A program made the position numbers and the translations under genes. Below are positions 45,801-55,278 of a DNA stretch of 64,000 nt, in pieces. A model generated the notes under the pieces. The model did not search any database. It worked only from the letters and a program-made list of their open reading frames with translations, and was not told the origin of the DNA. How positions within the stretch are numbered: position 1 is the first letter of the stretch; each line of letters begins with the position of its first letter. The stretch is from Aquisphaera insulae. GTDB lineage: Bacteria > Planctomycetota > Planctomycetia > Isosphaerales > Isosphaeraceae. Location of the stretch: NCBI RefSeq assembly GCF_011064615.1, contig NZ_JAALJH010000033.1:1-64000 (forward strand), given 5' to 3'.

Positions 45801-48800
45801 ACGTCGTCACGCTGACCTCGCCGGGGACCGCGGACGCGGCCGGCGTGCAGGTCTCTGCGCCCCTGCCGGCGGGCCTGACGTTCGTCTCCGCCGCCGCCGG
45901 CGCGGGGACGTACGACTCGGGGTCGGGCGTCTGGACGGTCGGCTCCGTCGCCCACGGGTCGTCCACCGTCCTGACCATCCAGGCCAGGGTCGGCTCCGCC
46001 GCGACCACGAAGACGACGGCCACGGCCTCGCTCTCTCCGGCCCCGTCCGGCGACGCGGTCGCCGCCAATGATACCGCATCGGCCTCGCTCACCGCCCAGT
46101 CCGCCGACCTTGCCCTGGCGGGCACGGTGGACGACGCGACGCCGAAGATGCAGACCACGATGACGTTCACCCTGACGGTGACGAACCGAGGGCCCGGCGA
46201 CGCCACCAACATCGTCGTCCAGCATCAGCCGATCCCGAGCGGGCTCACCTTCGTGGGCATCAGCGGCGACGGCACCTACGTCCCGGGGACCGACACATGG
46301 AGCCTGGGCTCGACCGTCCTGAAGCCGGGCCAGTCGGCGACCCTGAGGATCCAGGCAAACCCGACCGACGCCGACCCGCACACCATCTCCGCGAGCATCG
46401 TCTCCTCGGACCAGTTCGACGGCGACGACTCCAACAACACGGCCTCGGTGCCGTTCGAGGCCCAGGAGGCGGAGCTCTCCGTCTCCACGGATGTGGACGA
46501 CCCGGCGCCGAAGCCGGGCGAGACGGTGACCATCACCGTCGTCGTGAACAACGCCGGCCCGGACGCCGCCACCAACGTCCGCGTCCAGACGGCGCTCCCG
46601 GCGGGGCTCAGTTTCGTCTCGGCGAGCGGCCCGGGGACCTACCGGACGGCCGACGGCGTCTGGGCCGTCGGCGGCCTTCCGGCCGGCGCTACCGGGACCG
46701 CGACGCTGACGATCAAGGCCGTCGCCACCGGCCCGACGGCCGGCGACTTCACCGGGTCCTTCCTGACGCAGGAGCAGTACGACTCGAACCCGGCCGACGA
46801 CTCCGCCTCGATCTTGATCGCCCCGTTGTCGGCCGCCCTCTCCGTCGCAACCTCCGTGGACTTCGATCGCCCGAACGTCGGCGACCTGATCACGACCTCG
46901 GTCACCGTGACCAATGCCGGGCCGGACGCGGCCGGCAACCTCGTCGTCCACGTCGCCATACCGGCCGGGACGACGCTCGACACCCCGAACATCCCCGGGG
47001 GGACGACGTATGACCCGGTCGACGGCACGTGGACCATCCCCGGCCTCGCGTCCGGAGGGTCGGCCACCCTGGCGATGAAGCTCCTCGTCGTGGACCCGAT
47101 CGTCAAGCCGTTCGCCGCGGCGATCCAGGCCGTGGACGCGTTCAACACGGACCCCGCCCACGCGACGTCCTCCGTCTCGATCACCCCGCAGCAGGCCGAC
47201 CTCTCCCTCGCCGCCACGGCCGACGTGACCCGTCCGAATGCGAACCAGGTCGTCACGTTCACATTCACGCTCAACGACCTCGGCCCCGACCCGGCGACGA
47301 ATGTCTCGGTCTCGATCCCGATCCCCGCCGGCTACACGTTCAGCTCCTCGTCCGCGACCGCGGGCTCGTACGACTCGGAGAGCGGCGTCTGGACCGTCGG
47401 TATGGTCGATCCGGGAACCCCCGTCGTCCTGACCCTCCAGGCGGCCGTGACCGCGTCCAGCGTCCCGCCGATGGTCGCGACGATCGCCGGGGCCGACCAG
47501 TTCGACGCCAGTCCCGCCAACAACTCGGCCAGCGTCTTCATCAAGCCGAAGACGGTCGACCTGGTCGTCGGCAAGGTCGTTGGCAACCCGACTCCGAACG
47601 TCGGGGACACCGTCACCTACACGATCGTCGTCAAGAACGGCGGCAACGACGACGCGACCGGCGTGAGCGTCGCGGATCTCCTCCCCACCGGGATGAACTA
47701 TGTCTCCTCCGCGGGCGACGGCAACTACGACATCGCGACCGGAATCTGGAGTCTCGGATCCATCGCCAAGGGGGGCGAGGCGACGCTGAATGTCCTCGTG
47801 ACCGTCGACACCGGATTCTCGACGGTTAACACCGCGAGCGTCGCCACGGTCGATCAGTTCGACCTCCACTCCGCGAACGACGGAGCGACGACGACGGTTG
47901 ATCCCCAGCAGGCCGACCTCCTGCTCACGGCCGTGGTGGACGACCCGAGCCCCCTGCTCGGCCAGGTCGTCACATTCACGGTCGACCTCAAGAACCTGGG
48001 CAAGGATGACGCCAGCGGCGTCGCCGTGACGGTCACGCTCCCCGCGGGCCTCGCGTTCGACTCGGCCGATGCCCCGGCCGGCACCTCGTTCGACCCGGCG
48101 ACCGGCATCTGGACGATTGGAGCCATCGAGGTCGGAGAGACGACGACGCTGACCCTCACGGCAACGGTCATCTCGACGGACGTCTCCACGCTCTCCGCCG
48201 CGGTCACCGCCGACGACCAGTTCGACCCGAACGTCAACGACGACTCGGCCACGGCGACCGTCCACGCGCAGACGGCCGACCTCGGCCTGAAGTTCACGAT
48301 CGACGATTCGCGACCCGCGAGAGACCAGGTCGTCACCGCCCGGCTCGACCTGAGGAACGCCGGCCCGGACGACGCCACCGGCACGACCGTCGCGTTGCCC
48401 ATCCCCGCCGGCTTCGAGGTCGTCTCCTCCGATCCCGCGGCGGGCACTTATGATCAGGCCACCGGGACCTGGACGGTGGGCACCCTGGCCGCGGGGAGCA
48501 CGACCCGGCTCACATTGAAGCTGAAGACGATCGCCGGCGACCCGATCACGCTCAATGCCCAGGCGGCCTCCGACCAGGTCGACCCGGCCCCGGACGACGA
48601 CAACATCGCGGCCATCGTCACGCCGCTGCTGGCCGATCTCTCCGTCGCGATGGCCGTCGACATCGACCGGCCGAACTCCGGCCAGGTCGTCGCGTTCACG
48701 GTCACCCTCACCAACGCCGGCCCGGACGACGCGACGAACGCGGCCGTGCAGGCCCTCCTGCCCGCCGGCCTGGCCTACGTCGGCTCGCAGGCGACTCGCG

Positions 48801-51337
48801 GGTCGTACGACCCGAACACCGGCGGCTGGACGCTCCCCGACGCCCCGGACGGCTCGACGAGCGTCCTCACGATCTGGGCCCGCGTGACGTCCCCCTCGCC
48901 CGCGACCCTCACCGCGACGGTCCTCCGCTCCGATGCCTTCCACCCCGGCGAGGGGACCCTGCTCGCCTCCGCGACCGAGACGCCCCGCTCGGCCAATGTC
49001 CAGGTCACCACGTCCGTGGACGACCCCCATCCGAACGTCGGCGACCTCGTCACGGCGACCGTGACCGTCTCCAACCTCGGCCCCGACGGGGCCACCGGCG
49101 TGACCGTGGACAGCATCATGCCCTCGGGCGTCGTCCCCATCGGCTATACGACCGAGCAGGGGGAGTTCGTCCCGCTCACCGGCCGATGGTCCGTCGGCGA
49201 GATCCCGGCCGGCGCGTCCGTGACCCTCACCTATCAGTTCCGGATCACCGGCCCGGACGCAATCGCCGTGACGACCTCCGTGGAGTCGCTCGACCAGTTC
49301 GCCGCCGCGGCCTCGCCCCCCGCGACGGCCGAGGTCACGGCACAGGCGGCGGACGTCGGCCTGACGATCACGCCAGGCGCCTCGAAGCTGAACGTCGGCG
49401 ACGTCGTGACGTTCTCGATCGTGGCCACCAACGTCGGGCCCGATGCGGCGACCTCGCTGCGGATCTCCACCGTGCTGGGCGCGGGCCTCTCGTACGAGCC
49501 GATCGATGCTCCCATCGGCACCACCTTCGACCCGACCACCGGCGACTGGATCATCCCCAGCCTGGCCGCCAATTCGTCCATCACCCTCCAGCTCCGTGCC
49601 GTGGCGACCGCGCCGGGCACCCTGACCGCGACCGCGGCGGTCGCGGGGATGGACCAGTTCGATCCGACCACCGGCGACCAGAGCGTGCAGGCCTCGGTCC
49701 AGACGAAGCAGGTCAACCTGTCCCTCGCCCAGGAGGTGGACGACGCCGCGCCGAAGGCCGGGGCGATCGTCACGTCCACGGTCACGGCAAGCAACGCCGG
49801 CCCGGACGACGCCACCAACGTCGTGATCCACCAGCCCCTGCCGGACGGCATGGAATGGGTCTCCAACGGGGCCGACGGCGCGACCTACGACCCGACCACC
49901 GGCGACTGGACCATCCCCGTCATCCCGGCCGGCGAGAGCGTCGTCCTCACGCTCCGGGCCCGGGTGACCGCCCCCGGAGAGAAGTCGCTGACGGCCGAGC
50001 TGGGCTCGGTCGCCGAAGAGGACCCCGACACCGTCTCGCCCGCCGTCTCGACCGTCACCCCTCAAGGCGTGAACGTCTCCGTCACGACCGTCGTGGACAG
50101 CAGCCGGCCCGACTCCGGCCAGCTCGTCGAGATCACGATCACCGCGACCAACATGGGCCCGGACACGGCGACCGGCGTGACCGTCGCCACGTCGCTGCCG
50201 GCCGGCCTGGCGTTCGCCTCCGCCGACGCGGCCGGGGGGACATACGACGCGACGATCGGCACCTGGACGCCTGCGCCGATAGCGGCCGAAGGCTCTCAGG
50301 TACTCCACCTGTGGGCCCGCGCGATCGCCGCCGGGACCGAGATCGCCTCGGCGCACCTGGCCTCGGTGGACCAGTTCGACGCGACCACGAACGATGATTC
50401 GTCGTCCGTCACCCTCGCCCCGCATCAGGTCGATCTCTCGATCCGCCTGGAGGGCCTGCCGGTCGAGGTCAACATCGGCGGCCGGAATGCTCTGCGAGTC
50501 GTCGTCTCCAACGCCGGGCCCGACGACGCCACCGGCGTGGGACTGCCGGTGACGATCCCCGCCGGATTCCACCTCGTCGCCCACACCGACGGCGCAGGCT
50601 CGTTCGACCCGAGGACCGGCATCTGGACCGTCGGCGACCTCCCCTCGGGCGGCTCGGTCGTGCTGACGCTGAGCCTCGAGGCGATCTCCTCCGGCACGCT
50701 CCAGGTCGCCGCCGGCCCCGCGACATCGAGCCAGTTCGGCTCCGGAGAGGCCATCGCATCCGCCAGCACGGTCTCGAATGAGTCCGGGCCGACGACCCCA
50801 ACGAATCCGACGAATCCGACCACGCCAACCAACCCGACGACGACGATGGGCAGCCTTGCGGGCGTGGTCTACCTGGACCGCAATCGCAACGGCGTCTACG
50901 ATTCGGGCAAGGACCTGGGAGTGGCCACGATCAAGGTGATCCTGGTCGGGTCGGACGCCCAGGGCCATGCCGTCCGGATCACGACGACCACGGCGGCCGA
51001 CGGCTCGTTCGTCTTCCCGGACCTCCAGCCTGGGACCTATTCCGTCGTCGAGCAGGCCCCCTCGCGCTACTTCCGGTCGACCCGCGCGGCGGTCGGCACG
51101 CTCGGCGGTACGGCCGTCGGCGGCGTGCAGGTCGCCCAGGTGACCGTCTCCGCCGGCTCCTCGGGGACCGGCTACAACTTCGCCACCCTGCCGCTTCCCG
51201 GCTGCCGGATGAACGGCCTGGTCCGCACCGCCCATCCCAACACCTACCCCCGCGGCCCGATCCTTGCCAGGTTCTTCCCCGTCGCCCCCGCGACGCGGAA
51301 GGCACAGATCCATCGGGCGGCCACCCATCGGGGTTGA
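42815..51337 (+). CDS. Giant DUF11-repeat surface protein with LEPR motif and SdrD-B-like end
   Basis: The protein has 2840 residues. The start is basic and holds RLEPRMMPAV (26-35), a LEPR-type motif. Residues about 35-340 form a beta-rich N-terminal domain with SVLFAGLYWGAES and GWSLVVVYGDPSATPRNL. From about 345 there are 19 consecutive DUF11-type beta-sandwich units, the last 18 of about 115-120 residues each. Each is recognisable by NAGPDDATNV, LPAGLTYVS and TYDPTTGVWTVG. A Thr/Pro linker and an SdrD-B-like domain (GVVYLDRNRNGVYDSGKDLG, about 2680-2795) precede a basic, off-pattern tail. It is probably a fibrous adhesin or S-layer-associated stalk. No sortase or PEP-CTERM signal is seen. 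Confidence 0.92.
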   Translation: MIHPRRTPRSVRKSNRRAIPMADQARLEPRMMPAVITPFAVRFSTNANGDIVFAANTLMTAPGNGSASVNARNGTGSSVNNNDFSQVFVDVDSDGSTFNSSTANLSLPAGGSVLFAGLYWGAESSSSSRSKVLFKAPGASGYSTVTGTVIGSTSDGDYQGFADVTATVRAAGSGTYGVANVQATTGSDQEAGWSLVVVYGDPSATPRNLTVFDGFAVVDSRTPNVTIPISGFKAPLTGTVNASLGFVSYEGDLGFTGDAVKFNGTTLSDAQNPADNFFNSTISNRGTLVTAKNPNYVNQMGMDADIITKSGLIANGATSASIALTTGGETYYPGVVTTAIDLYAPIINVAKSVVDLNGGGVEPGDVLEYTDTISLTAGEAATQFVYTNPIPSNTTFQAGSLSIGGTSKTDATGDDQADYQAALSQIVYRLGTGATSSAGGTLAVGQSVTVKYRVVVNGTALNGDVVDSQGSASFVGQSTGASLTATSNDVQKVVAREEDLALTQTVDDPNPQVGQTIQIRLSIVNSEDVFVSGITVNDLLPAGLTYVSSSPAAGTTYDPTTGVWNVGGVDGLSPVTLTIYAKVVGTSALTNTASITASGAPDSDTANNTAAVTITPQVADLSLAKSVTVAKPNVGDTVTFTTTVTNLGPTAAANVTIQDALPAGFTFVNASGGSYDAGTWSLSSVPVGTTTLTIKAVVASPSASTMTAKVLSSSTYDPTSSNNTATVSVTPQQVDVAITKAVNIARPNVGGTVVLTTRVRNLGPDAASGIVVLSPVGAGLSIAAVSAPAGTAYNQATGLWTVGSLAASGELVLAITATVSSPDLITSSASLSYVDQYDTASADDTSSVTVTPQSADLAPTIAISSSSPVAGQDVTLTVQVTNTGPDAATNVRIAEALPASFQYVSSSADAGTYSSATNVWSLASIPSGQTRTLTIVAKVLFAGSATSVASVSASDQYDPNAGNNSASVTSSAIQVDLALASAFSDANPKVGDTIRYVVTLTSPGTADAAGVQVSAPLPAGLTFVSAAAGAGTYDSGSGVWTVGSVAHGSSTVLTIQARVGSAATTKTTATASLSPAPSGDAVAANDTASASLTAQSADLALAGTVDDATPKMQTTMTFTLTVTNRGPGDATNIVVQHQPIPSGLTFVGISGDGTYVPGTDTWSLGSTVLKPGQSATLRIQANPTDADPHTISASIVSSDQFDGDDSNNTASVPFEAQEAELSVSTDVDDPAPKPGETVTITVVVNNAGPDAATNVRVQTALPAGLSFVSASGPGTYRTADGVWAVGGLPAGATGTATLTIKAVATGPTAGDFTGSFLTQEQYDSNPADDSASILIAPLSAALSVATSVDFDRPNVGDLITTSVTVTNAGPDAAGNLVVHVAIPAGTTLDTPNIPGGTTYDPVDGTWTIPGLASGGSATLAMKLLVVDPIVKPFAAAIQAVDAFNTDPAHATSSVSITPQQADLSLAATADVTRPNANQVVTFTFTLNDLGPDPATNVSVSIPIPAGYTFSSSSATAGSYDSESGVWTVGMVDPGTPVVLTLQAAVTASSVPPMVATIAGADQFDASPANNSASVFIKPKTVDLVVGKVVGNPTPNVGDTVTYTIVVKNGGNDDATGVSVADLLPTGMNYVSSAGDGNYDIATGIWSLGSIAKGGEATLNVLVTVDTGFSTVNTASVATVDQFDLHSANDGATTTVDPQQADLLLTAVVDDPSPLLGQVVTFTVDLKNLGKDDASGVAVTVTLPAGLAFDSADAPAGTSFDPATGIWTIGAIEVGETTTLTLTATVISTDVSTLSAAVTADDQFDPNVNDDSATATVHAQTADLGLKFTIDDSRPARDQVVTARLDLRNAGPDDATGTTVALPIPAGFEVVSSDPAAGTYDQATGTWTVGTLAAGSTTRLTLKLKTIAGDPITLNAQAASDQVDPAPDDDNIAAIVTPLLADLSVAMAVDIDRPNSGQVVAFTVTLTNAGPDDATNAAVQALLPAGLAYVGSQATRGSYDPNTGGWTLPDAPDGSTSVLTIWARVTSPSPATLTATVLRSDAFHPGEGTLLASATETPRSANVQVTTSVDDPHPNVGDLVTATVTVSNLGPDGATGVTVDSIMPSGVVPIGYTTEQGEFVPLTGRWSVGEIPAGASVTLTYQFRITGPDAIAVTTSVESLDQFAAAASPPATAEVTAQAADVGLTITPGASKLNVGDVVTFSIVATNVGPDAATSLRISTVLGAGLSYEPIDAPIGTTFDPTTGDWIIPSLAANSSITLQLRAVATAPGTLTATAAVAGMDQFDPTTGDQSVQASVQTKQVNLSLAQEVDDAAPKAGAIVTSTVTASNAGPDDATNVVIHQPLPDGMEWVSNGADGATYDPTTGDWTIPVIPAGESVVLTLRARVTAPGEKSLTAELGSVAEEDPDTVSPAVSTVTPQGVNVSVTTVVDSSRPDSGQLVEITITATNMGPDTATGVTVATSLPAGLAFASADAAGGTYDATIGTWTPAPIAAEGSQVLHLWARAIAAGTEIASAHLASVDQFDATTNDDSSSVTLAPHQVDLSIRLEGLPVEVNIGGRNALRVVVSNAGPDDATGVGLPVTIPAGFHLVAHTDGAGSFDPRTGIWTVGDLPSGGSVVLTLSLEAISSGTLQVAAGPATSSQFGSGEAIASASTVSNESGPTTPTNPTNPTTPTNPTTTMGSLAGVVYLDRNRNGVYDSGKDLGVATIKVILVGSDAQGHAVRITTTTAADGSFVFPDLQPGTYSVVEQAPSRYFRSTRAAVGTLGGTAVGGVQVAQVTVSAGSSGTGYNFATLPLPGCRMNGLVRTAHPNTYPRGPILARFFPVAPATRKAQIHRAATHRG
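44304..50790 (+). repeat. Eighteen tandem DUF11 units, about 360 bases each
   Basis: Units start with strings such as DLSLAKSV, DLALASAF, DVGLTITP and end with SVTVTPQ or similar. They are diverged at the DNA level, so no long exact repeats exist, but order and length are uniform. A nineteenth, atypical unit precedes at about 43850. Confidence 0.85.
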
Positions 51338-51406
51338 GTCCGCCTGGAAAGGGCCCGCACCGCGCAACGTCGCTGCTTCTCGTTGAAAACACGAGGGCTC
51401 AAGATG

Positions 51407-51598
51407 GATTCCCGGGGGGTGGCACCGTCCTGAAGGTCCAGGTGTCGAGATCGGAGGAACTTGACAATCGGCATGGAGCTGAGGGGGGTGGCCGTGGTGG
51501 AAGCGCAGCGACACCATGGCGAGGCAAGCTGTGGCGCCGGACGGACTTTGCGCCCGGGCCACGGCGGTCCCGTGGTGTTCCACCACGGCCACCCGAAG
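51407..51598. repeat. Dispersed intergenic repeat, family 1, copy B
   Basis: This is homologous to 5180-5374 with equal spacing between blocks. Its inverted repeat is perfect: GGTGGCCGTGGTGGAA (51487-51502) and TTCCACCACGGCCACC (51578-51593). It lies between the giant gene and an ECF sigma remnant. The stretches 51338-51406 and 51599-51745 show no gene. Confidence 0.75.
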
Positions 51599-51745
51599 GC
51601 TCTGCACGGCTGCAAAGAGTCTCCGGCGCTGCCATCGCGATTCGAGATGGTGCCCCCCCCCCTGGAATCCATCTTGAGCCAACACGAGAATCATGGAATC
51701 GGCCAGCCCCTTGCCGGCAATATGGTCATCAAAGGGAGGCTGACC

Positions 51746-52081
51746 ATGGGAAGGCAATCGGTACTGGCGGCGGGACCGCTCGACGTCCTGGGGCCGATCG
51801 GGCCGCTCTTCCGAGAGGGATCGACGGACGTGCTCTCGGACGAGGAGCTGCTCGATCACTTCCTCCGCGATCGTTCCGCGGGGCCGTGGTTGTTCGGCGT
51901 CTGCCGGCGGATCGCCGTACGGGCTCGCGCGGACGACCTGCGGCGGAAGGCTCGCGAGCGGAGGGCGCCGAGGTGCGATCCGACACACGCGAAAGGATCG
52001 CCGCGCCTGCCGAAGACTCCTGGCGGGAGGCCTGGCCCGAGCTGTATGAGGAGCTCGATCGCGGTCGAAGGGGGACGTCCG
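51746..52081 (+). pseudogene. ECF sigma factor remnant with internal deletion and frameshift
   Basis: GGGAGG seven bases before ATG 51746 is an intact ribosome binding site. The frame reads LFREGSTDVLSDEELLDHFL, the usual start of planctomycete ECF factors. It then jumps to GPWLFGVCRRIAVRARADDLRRKARERRA, which normally lies about 60 residues later. The DNA-binding centre of region 2 is therefore deleted. After a frame change the plus-one frame continues DSWREAWPELYEELDR and then stops matching before region 4. The first frame stays open into the hydrolase gene, so a chimeric product is possible. Confidence 0.75.
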
Positions 52082-53245
52082 ATGACGCGCCGGATGATCG
52101 TGGCCATCGCCGTGGCCCTGTTCTCGATCTTCGCAGCAACCTCGCGTGGCGAGGGCCGAGGGGCGGCCCCCGACGACGTGCCGGAGGTGCTCGTGTCGGC
52201 TTTCGTCCCGCCTGCCCTGTTCCGGGATGACCTGGGGCCGTACCGATCGCCGCTGCTTCGGAACGACGGGAAACTCGTCCGCGACGCGGGCGACTGGCGG
52301 AGGCGACGGGAGGAGATCCTGGCGACCTGGCACGGGTTCATGGGGGCCTGGCCGCTGCTGATCGAGCGGCCCCGGGTCGAGGTCCTGGGGGTGGAGCGCC
52401 GGGATCGATTCGAGCAACGCCGGGTGAGGGTCGAGGTGGCCCGGTCGCGCACGATGGATGGCTACCTGCTCGTGCCCGATCGCGAGGGCAAGGGCAAGGG
52501 CGAGGGGAAATGCCCGGCCGTGCTCGTCGTCTACTACGAGCCGGAGACCGCCATCGGCCGGGGCAAGGCGGGCCGCGACTTCGCCGTTCATCTGGCCGGG
52601 CGGGGGTTCGTCGTTCTGTCGCTGGGCATCCCCCCCGACCAGATCACCCCCGGCCAGGGGGGTTATCCGGAGATCCAGCCGCTCTCCTACCTCGCCTATG
52701 TGGCGGCCAACGCTTACGAAGCGCTGGCCGGGATGCCGGACGTGGATGCGGACCGTGTCGGCGTGATGGGCCATTCCTACGGCGGTAAGTGGGCGATGTT
52801 CGCCTCCTGCCTCTACGAGAAGTTCGCCTGCGGGGTCTGGTCCGACCCCGGCATCATCTTCGATGAGTCCCGTCCGAACGTCAATTACTGGGAGCCCTGG
52901 TATCTGGGCTGGGAGCCCGGCCGGACGCGCCCGCGAGGCGTCCTCACCCCGGAGAGCCCCCGCATGGGCGCCTACAAGAAGCTCGTCGAGGCGGGCCACG
53001 ACCTGCACGAACTGCACGCGCTGATGGCGCCCAGGCCCTTCCTCGTCTCCGGCGGCTCGGAAGACCCGCCCGAGCGGTGGCGGGCGCTGAACCATGCCGC
53101 CGCCGTCGACCGGCTCGTGGGCCGAGATCACGGCGTCGCGATGACCAATCGCCCCGGACACGACCCGACCGAGGAGTCGAACGAGCAGATCTATCGGTTC
53201 CTTGAATACGTCCTGAAGCCTGCCGGTAGGGCTCGGGAACGGTAG
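52082..53245 (+). CDS. Secreted alpha/beta hydrolase (esterase-like)
   Basis: The protein has 387 residues from ATG 52082, with AGGGGGA seven bases upstream. A signal peptide (MIVAIAVALFSIFAATSRG) is followed by an alpha/beta-hydrolase fold. The nucleophile elbow is GHSYGG (Ser232), the acid lies in SGGSEDPPERW and the histidine in NRPGHDP. A small basic repeat KGKGKGEGK sits near residue 140. It is of the acetyl-xylan or glucuronoyl esterase-like type common in planctomycetes, but the substrate is not known. Confidence 0.82.
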   Translation: MTRRMIVAIAVALFSIFAATSRGEGRGAAPDDVPEVLVSAFVPPALFRDDLGPYRSPLLRNDGKLVRDAGDWRRRREEILATWHGFMGAWPLLIERPRVEVLGVERRDRFEQRRVRVEVARSRTMDGYLLVPDREGKGKGEGKCPAVLVVYYEPETAIGRGKAGRDFAVHLAGRGFVVLSLGIPPDQITPGQGGYPEIQPLSYLAYVAANAYEALAGMPDVDADRVGVMGHSYGGKWAMFASCLYEKFACGVWSDPGIIFDESRPNVNYWEPWYLGWEPGRTRPRGVLTPESPRMGAYKKLVEAGHDLHELHALMAPRPFLVSGGSEDPPERWRALNHAAAVDRLVGRDHGVAMTNRPGHDPTEESNEQIYRFLEYVLKPAGRARER

Positions 53246-53397
53246 GCGAGGAGGCGTTCGACCGGGGATCGGGCCATCAACGAGGTTCGAGCCGTCCTTT
53301 CCTCGCCGTCAGCTTCTCCTTAGAATGCTCCCAGAGCCGGACGGGGGGGGACCTCGATCGGCGACCGCGCAGGCCGGCCGTGGGGATCTTCGGGACG

Positions 53398-54546
53398 ATG
53401 CTGCCGATTCACGACGCAACCCCTGAAGAGAGAAGAACATCGACCATCGCCCGGCGTCCCCTCCTCGATGCCTCCGCGGAGGACCTGCGGACCTGGGTCG
53501 AGGCCCGTGGCCACAAGGCGTTCCGGGCCCGGCAGGTGAGGCAGTGGGTGATCGACCGGCGGGCGGAGTCGTTCGAGGGGATGACGGACGTCCCCCTGGC
53601 GCTCCGGCGGCAGCTCGACGAGGAATGGGTCGTCTTCGGGACGAAGGTCGCGTTCCACGGCGTCTCGCCCGACGGCACGGACAAGCTGCTGCTGGAATGC
53701 GCCGACGGCAAGCGGATCGAGTGCGTCCTGATGGCGGAGGACCGCCGCCACACGATCTGCATCAGCACCCAGGTCGGCTGCGGCATGGGCTGCGTCTTCT
53801 GCGCCAGCGGGCTGAAGGGCGTGGAGCGGAACCTGTCGAAGGGGGAGATCCTCGAGCAGGTGATCCGGCTCCGCAACCTGCTGCCGGCCGGGGAGTCGCT
53901 CACGAACATCGTGGTCATGGGGATGGGCGAGAGCCTGGCGAACCTGGACAACCTGATCGCCGCGCTCGACGTGGTCTGCTCGCCCGAGGGCCTGGGCATG
54001 GGCCAGCGGCGGGTGACCATCTCCACGGTCGGCCTCCCCGCCAAGATCCGCGAGCTCGCCGCGCTCGACCGGCAGTATCACCTGGCGGTCTCGCTCCACG
54101 CGCCGACGGAGGCCCTCCGCAACGAGCTCGTCCCGGTGAACGAGAAGATCGGCCTCACCGCCGTCCTGGAGGCGGCCGACGACTACTTCCGGGCCACCGG
54201 CCGGCAGGTGACCTACGAGTACGTCCTGCTCCACGGCCTGAACGACCGGCCCGGCGACGCCGAGGCGCTCGGCTCCCGCCTCAAGGGCCGCAAGGCGCAC
54301 GTCAACCTGATCCCCTATAATCCCGTGGCCGGCCTCCCCTTCGAGCGGCCGACGCCGGAGGCGATCCGGCGGTTCGTGGAGATCGTCCGGGGGCGAGGGA
54401 TCAGCGTCACCGTGCGGAAGACCAAGGGCCGGGCCATCGACGCCGCCTGCGGCCAGCTCCGCCGCCGGCTGGACGAGTCCGTCTCCGCCGTGCCGATTTC
54501 GGCGGCGACGGCGGATGTTCCCGGGACCGCGATTGGGATAGAGTGA
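53398..54546 (+). CDS. rlmN: 23S rRNA (adenine2503-C2)-methyltransferase RlmN
   Basis: The protein has 382 residues from ATG 53398; GTG 53380 would add six. The radical-SAM cluster motif is CGMGCVFC (Cys128, 132, 135), preceded by TICISTQVG. GMGESLANLDNL, TISTVGLPAKIREL, LAVSLHAPTEALRNELVPVN and VNLIPYNPV are family signatures. DAACGQL holds the methyl-carrying cysteine. RlmN methylates 23S A2503 and some tRNA A37. Confidence 0.95.
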   Translation: MLPIHDATPEERRTSTIARRPLLDASAEDLRTWVEARGHKAFRARQVRQWVIDRRAESFEGMTDVPLALRRQLDEEWVVFGTKVAFHGVSPDGTDKLLLECADGKRIECVLMAEDRRHTICISTQVGCGMGCVFCASGLKGVERNLSKGEILEQVIRLRNLLPAGESLTNIVVMGMGESLANLDNLIAALDVVCSPEGLGMGQRRVTISTVGLPAKIRELAALDRQYHLAVSLHAPTEALRNELVPVNEKIGLTAVLEAADDYFRATGRQVTYEYVLLHGLNDRPGDAEALGSRLKGRKAHVNLIPYNPVAGLPFERPTPEAIRRFVEIVRGRGISVTVRKTKGRAIDAACGQLRRRLDESVSAVPISAATADVPGTAIGIE

Positions 54547-54603
54547 TGAGGCAGGTCGCGGCCTTTCGGGGTGGCCGCCGGTGACGAGTGGGGAAATGCC
54601 TGA

Positions 54604-55251
54604 GTGAGCCACGGCGAGCTCGATGTCCTGGGGCGGCAACTGGAGGCGAGGGACCCCGACGTCCGCCTGATGCTCCAGGTGCGCGACGGCGTCCCCGGAG
54701 CCTTCGAACAACTGGTCCAGCGCTACCAGGACCGGCTGGTCGGCATCCTCTTCCACCTGATCGGCAGCCGCGAGGAGGCGGAGGACCTCAGCCAGGAGGT
54801 CATGCTGCGGATCTACAAGGCCCGCAAGGGCTATCGCCCCCGCGCCCGGTTCTCCACCTGGCTCTTCACGATCGCCAACAACCTGGCGCTCAACCACCTC
54901 CGCTCCAAGGGCAGGCACCCGTCGATCTCCATGAGCGGCGGCAGCACGAGCTCGCAGACCGCCGCCCCCTCCCCCGGCCAGATCCCCTCGAAGGACATCA
55001 CCGCGTCGGCCCAGTTGCGGAAGATCGAACTCTCGGAGATCGTCCGCGATGCGCTCGCGGTCCTCGGCGAGGACCAGCGAATGGCGGTCCTGCTGAACAA
55101 GTTCGAGGACATGAGCTACGCCGAGATCGGCGGCGTCATGAACCGCTCGCCCGCGGCCGTCAAGTCGCTCCTGGCCCGGGCCCGGAATGAGCTCCGCGAG
55201 AAGCTGGAGCCCTACCTCTCGGCCGGGGAACGGCCACCGATGCCGGATTGA
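54604..55251 (+). CDS. ECF RNA polymerase sigma factor
   Basis: The protein has 215 residues from GTG 54604. Region 2: AFEQLVQRYQDRLVGILFHLIGSREEAEDLSQEVMLRIYKA and FSTWLFTIANNLALNHLRS. Region 4: LGEDQRMAVLLNKFEDMSYAEIGGVMNRSPAAVKSLLARARNELREKL. The linker is Ser-rich. It is the SigW/RpoE-like form. No anti-sigma gene is adjacent; the comF gene follows after 27 bases. Confidence 0.93.
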   Translation: MSHGELDVLGRQLEARDPDVRLMLQVRDGVPGAFEQLVQRYQDRLVGILFHLIGSREEAEDLSQEVMLRIYKARKGYRPRARFSTWLFTIANNLALNHLRSKGRHPSISMSGGSTSSQTAAPSPGQIPSKDITASAQLRKIELSEIVRDALAVLGEDQRMAVLLNKFEDMSYAEIGGVMNRSPAAVKSLLARARNELREKLEPYLSAGERPPMPD

Positions 55252-55278
55252 TCCGCGGAAGAAAGGGAAGGTCGGGGC

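Noticed and set aside
45632..53161. Antisense open frame of 2509 codons opposite the giant DUF11 gene and the hydrolase
   Set aside because: It is a by-product of very high GC and biased third positions on the real strand. Its translation is low-complexity Arg/Gly/Asp with no domain, and it crosses several unrelated genes.
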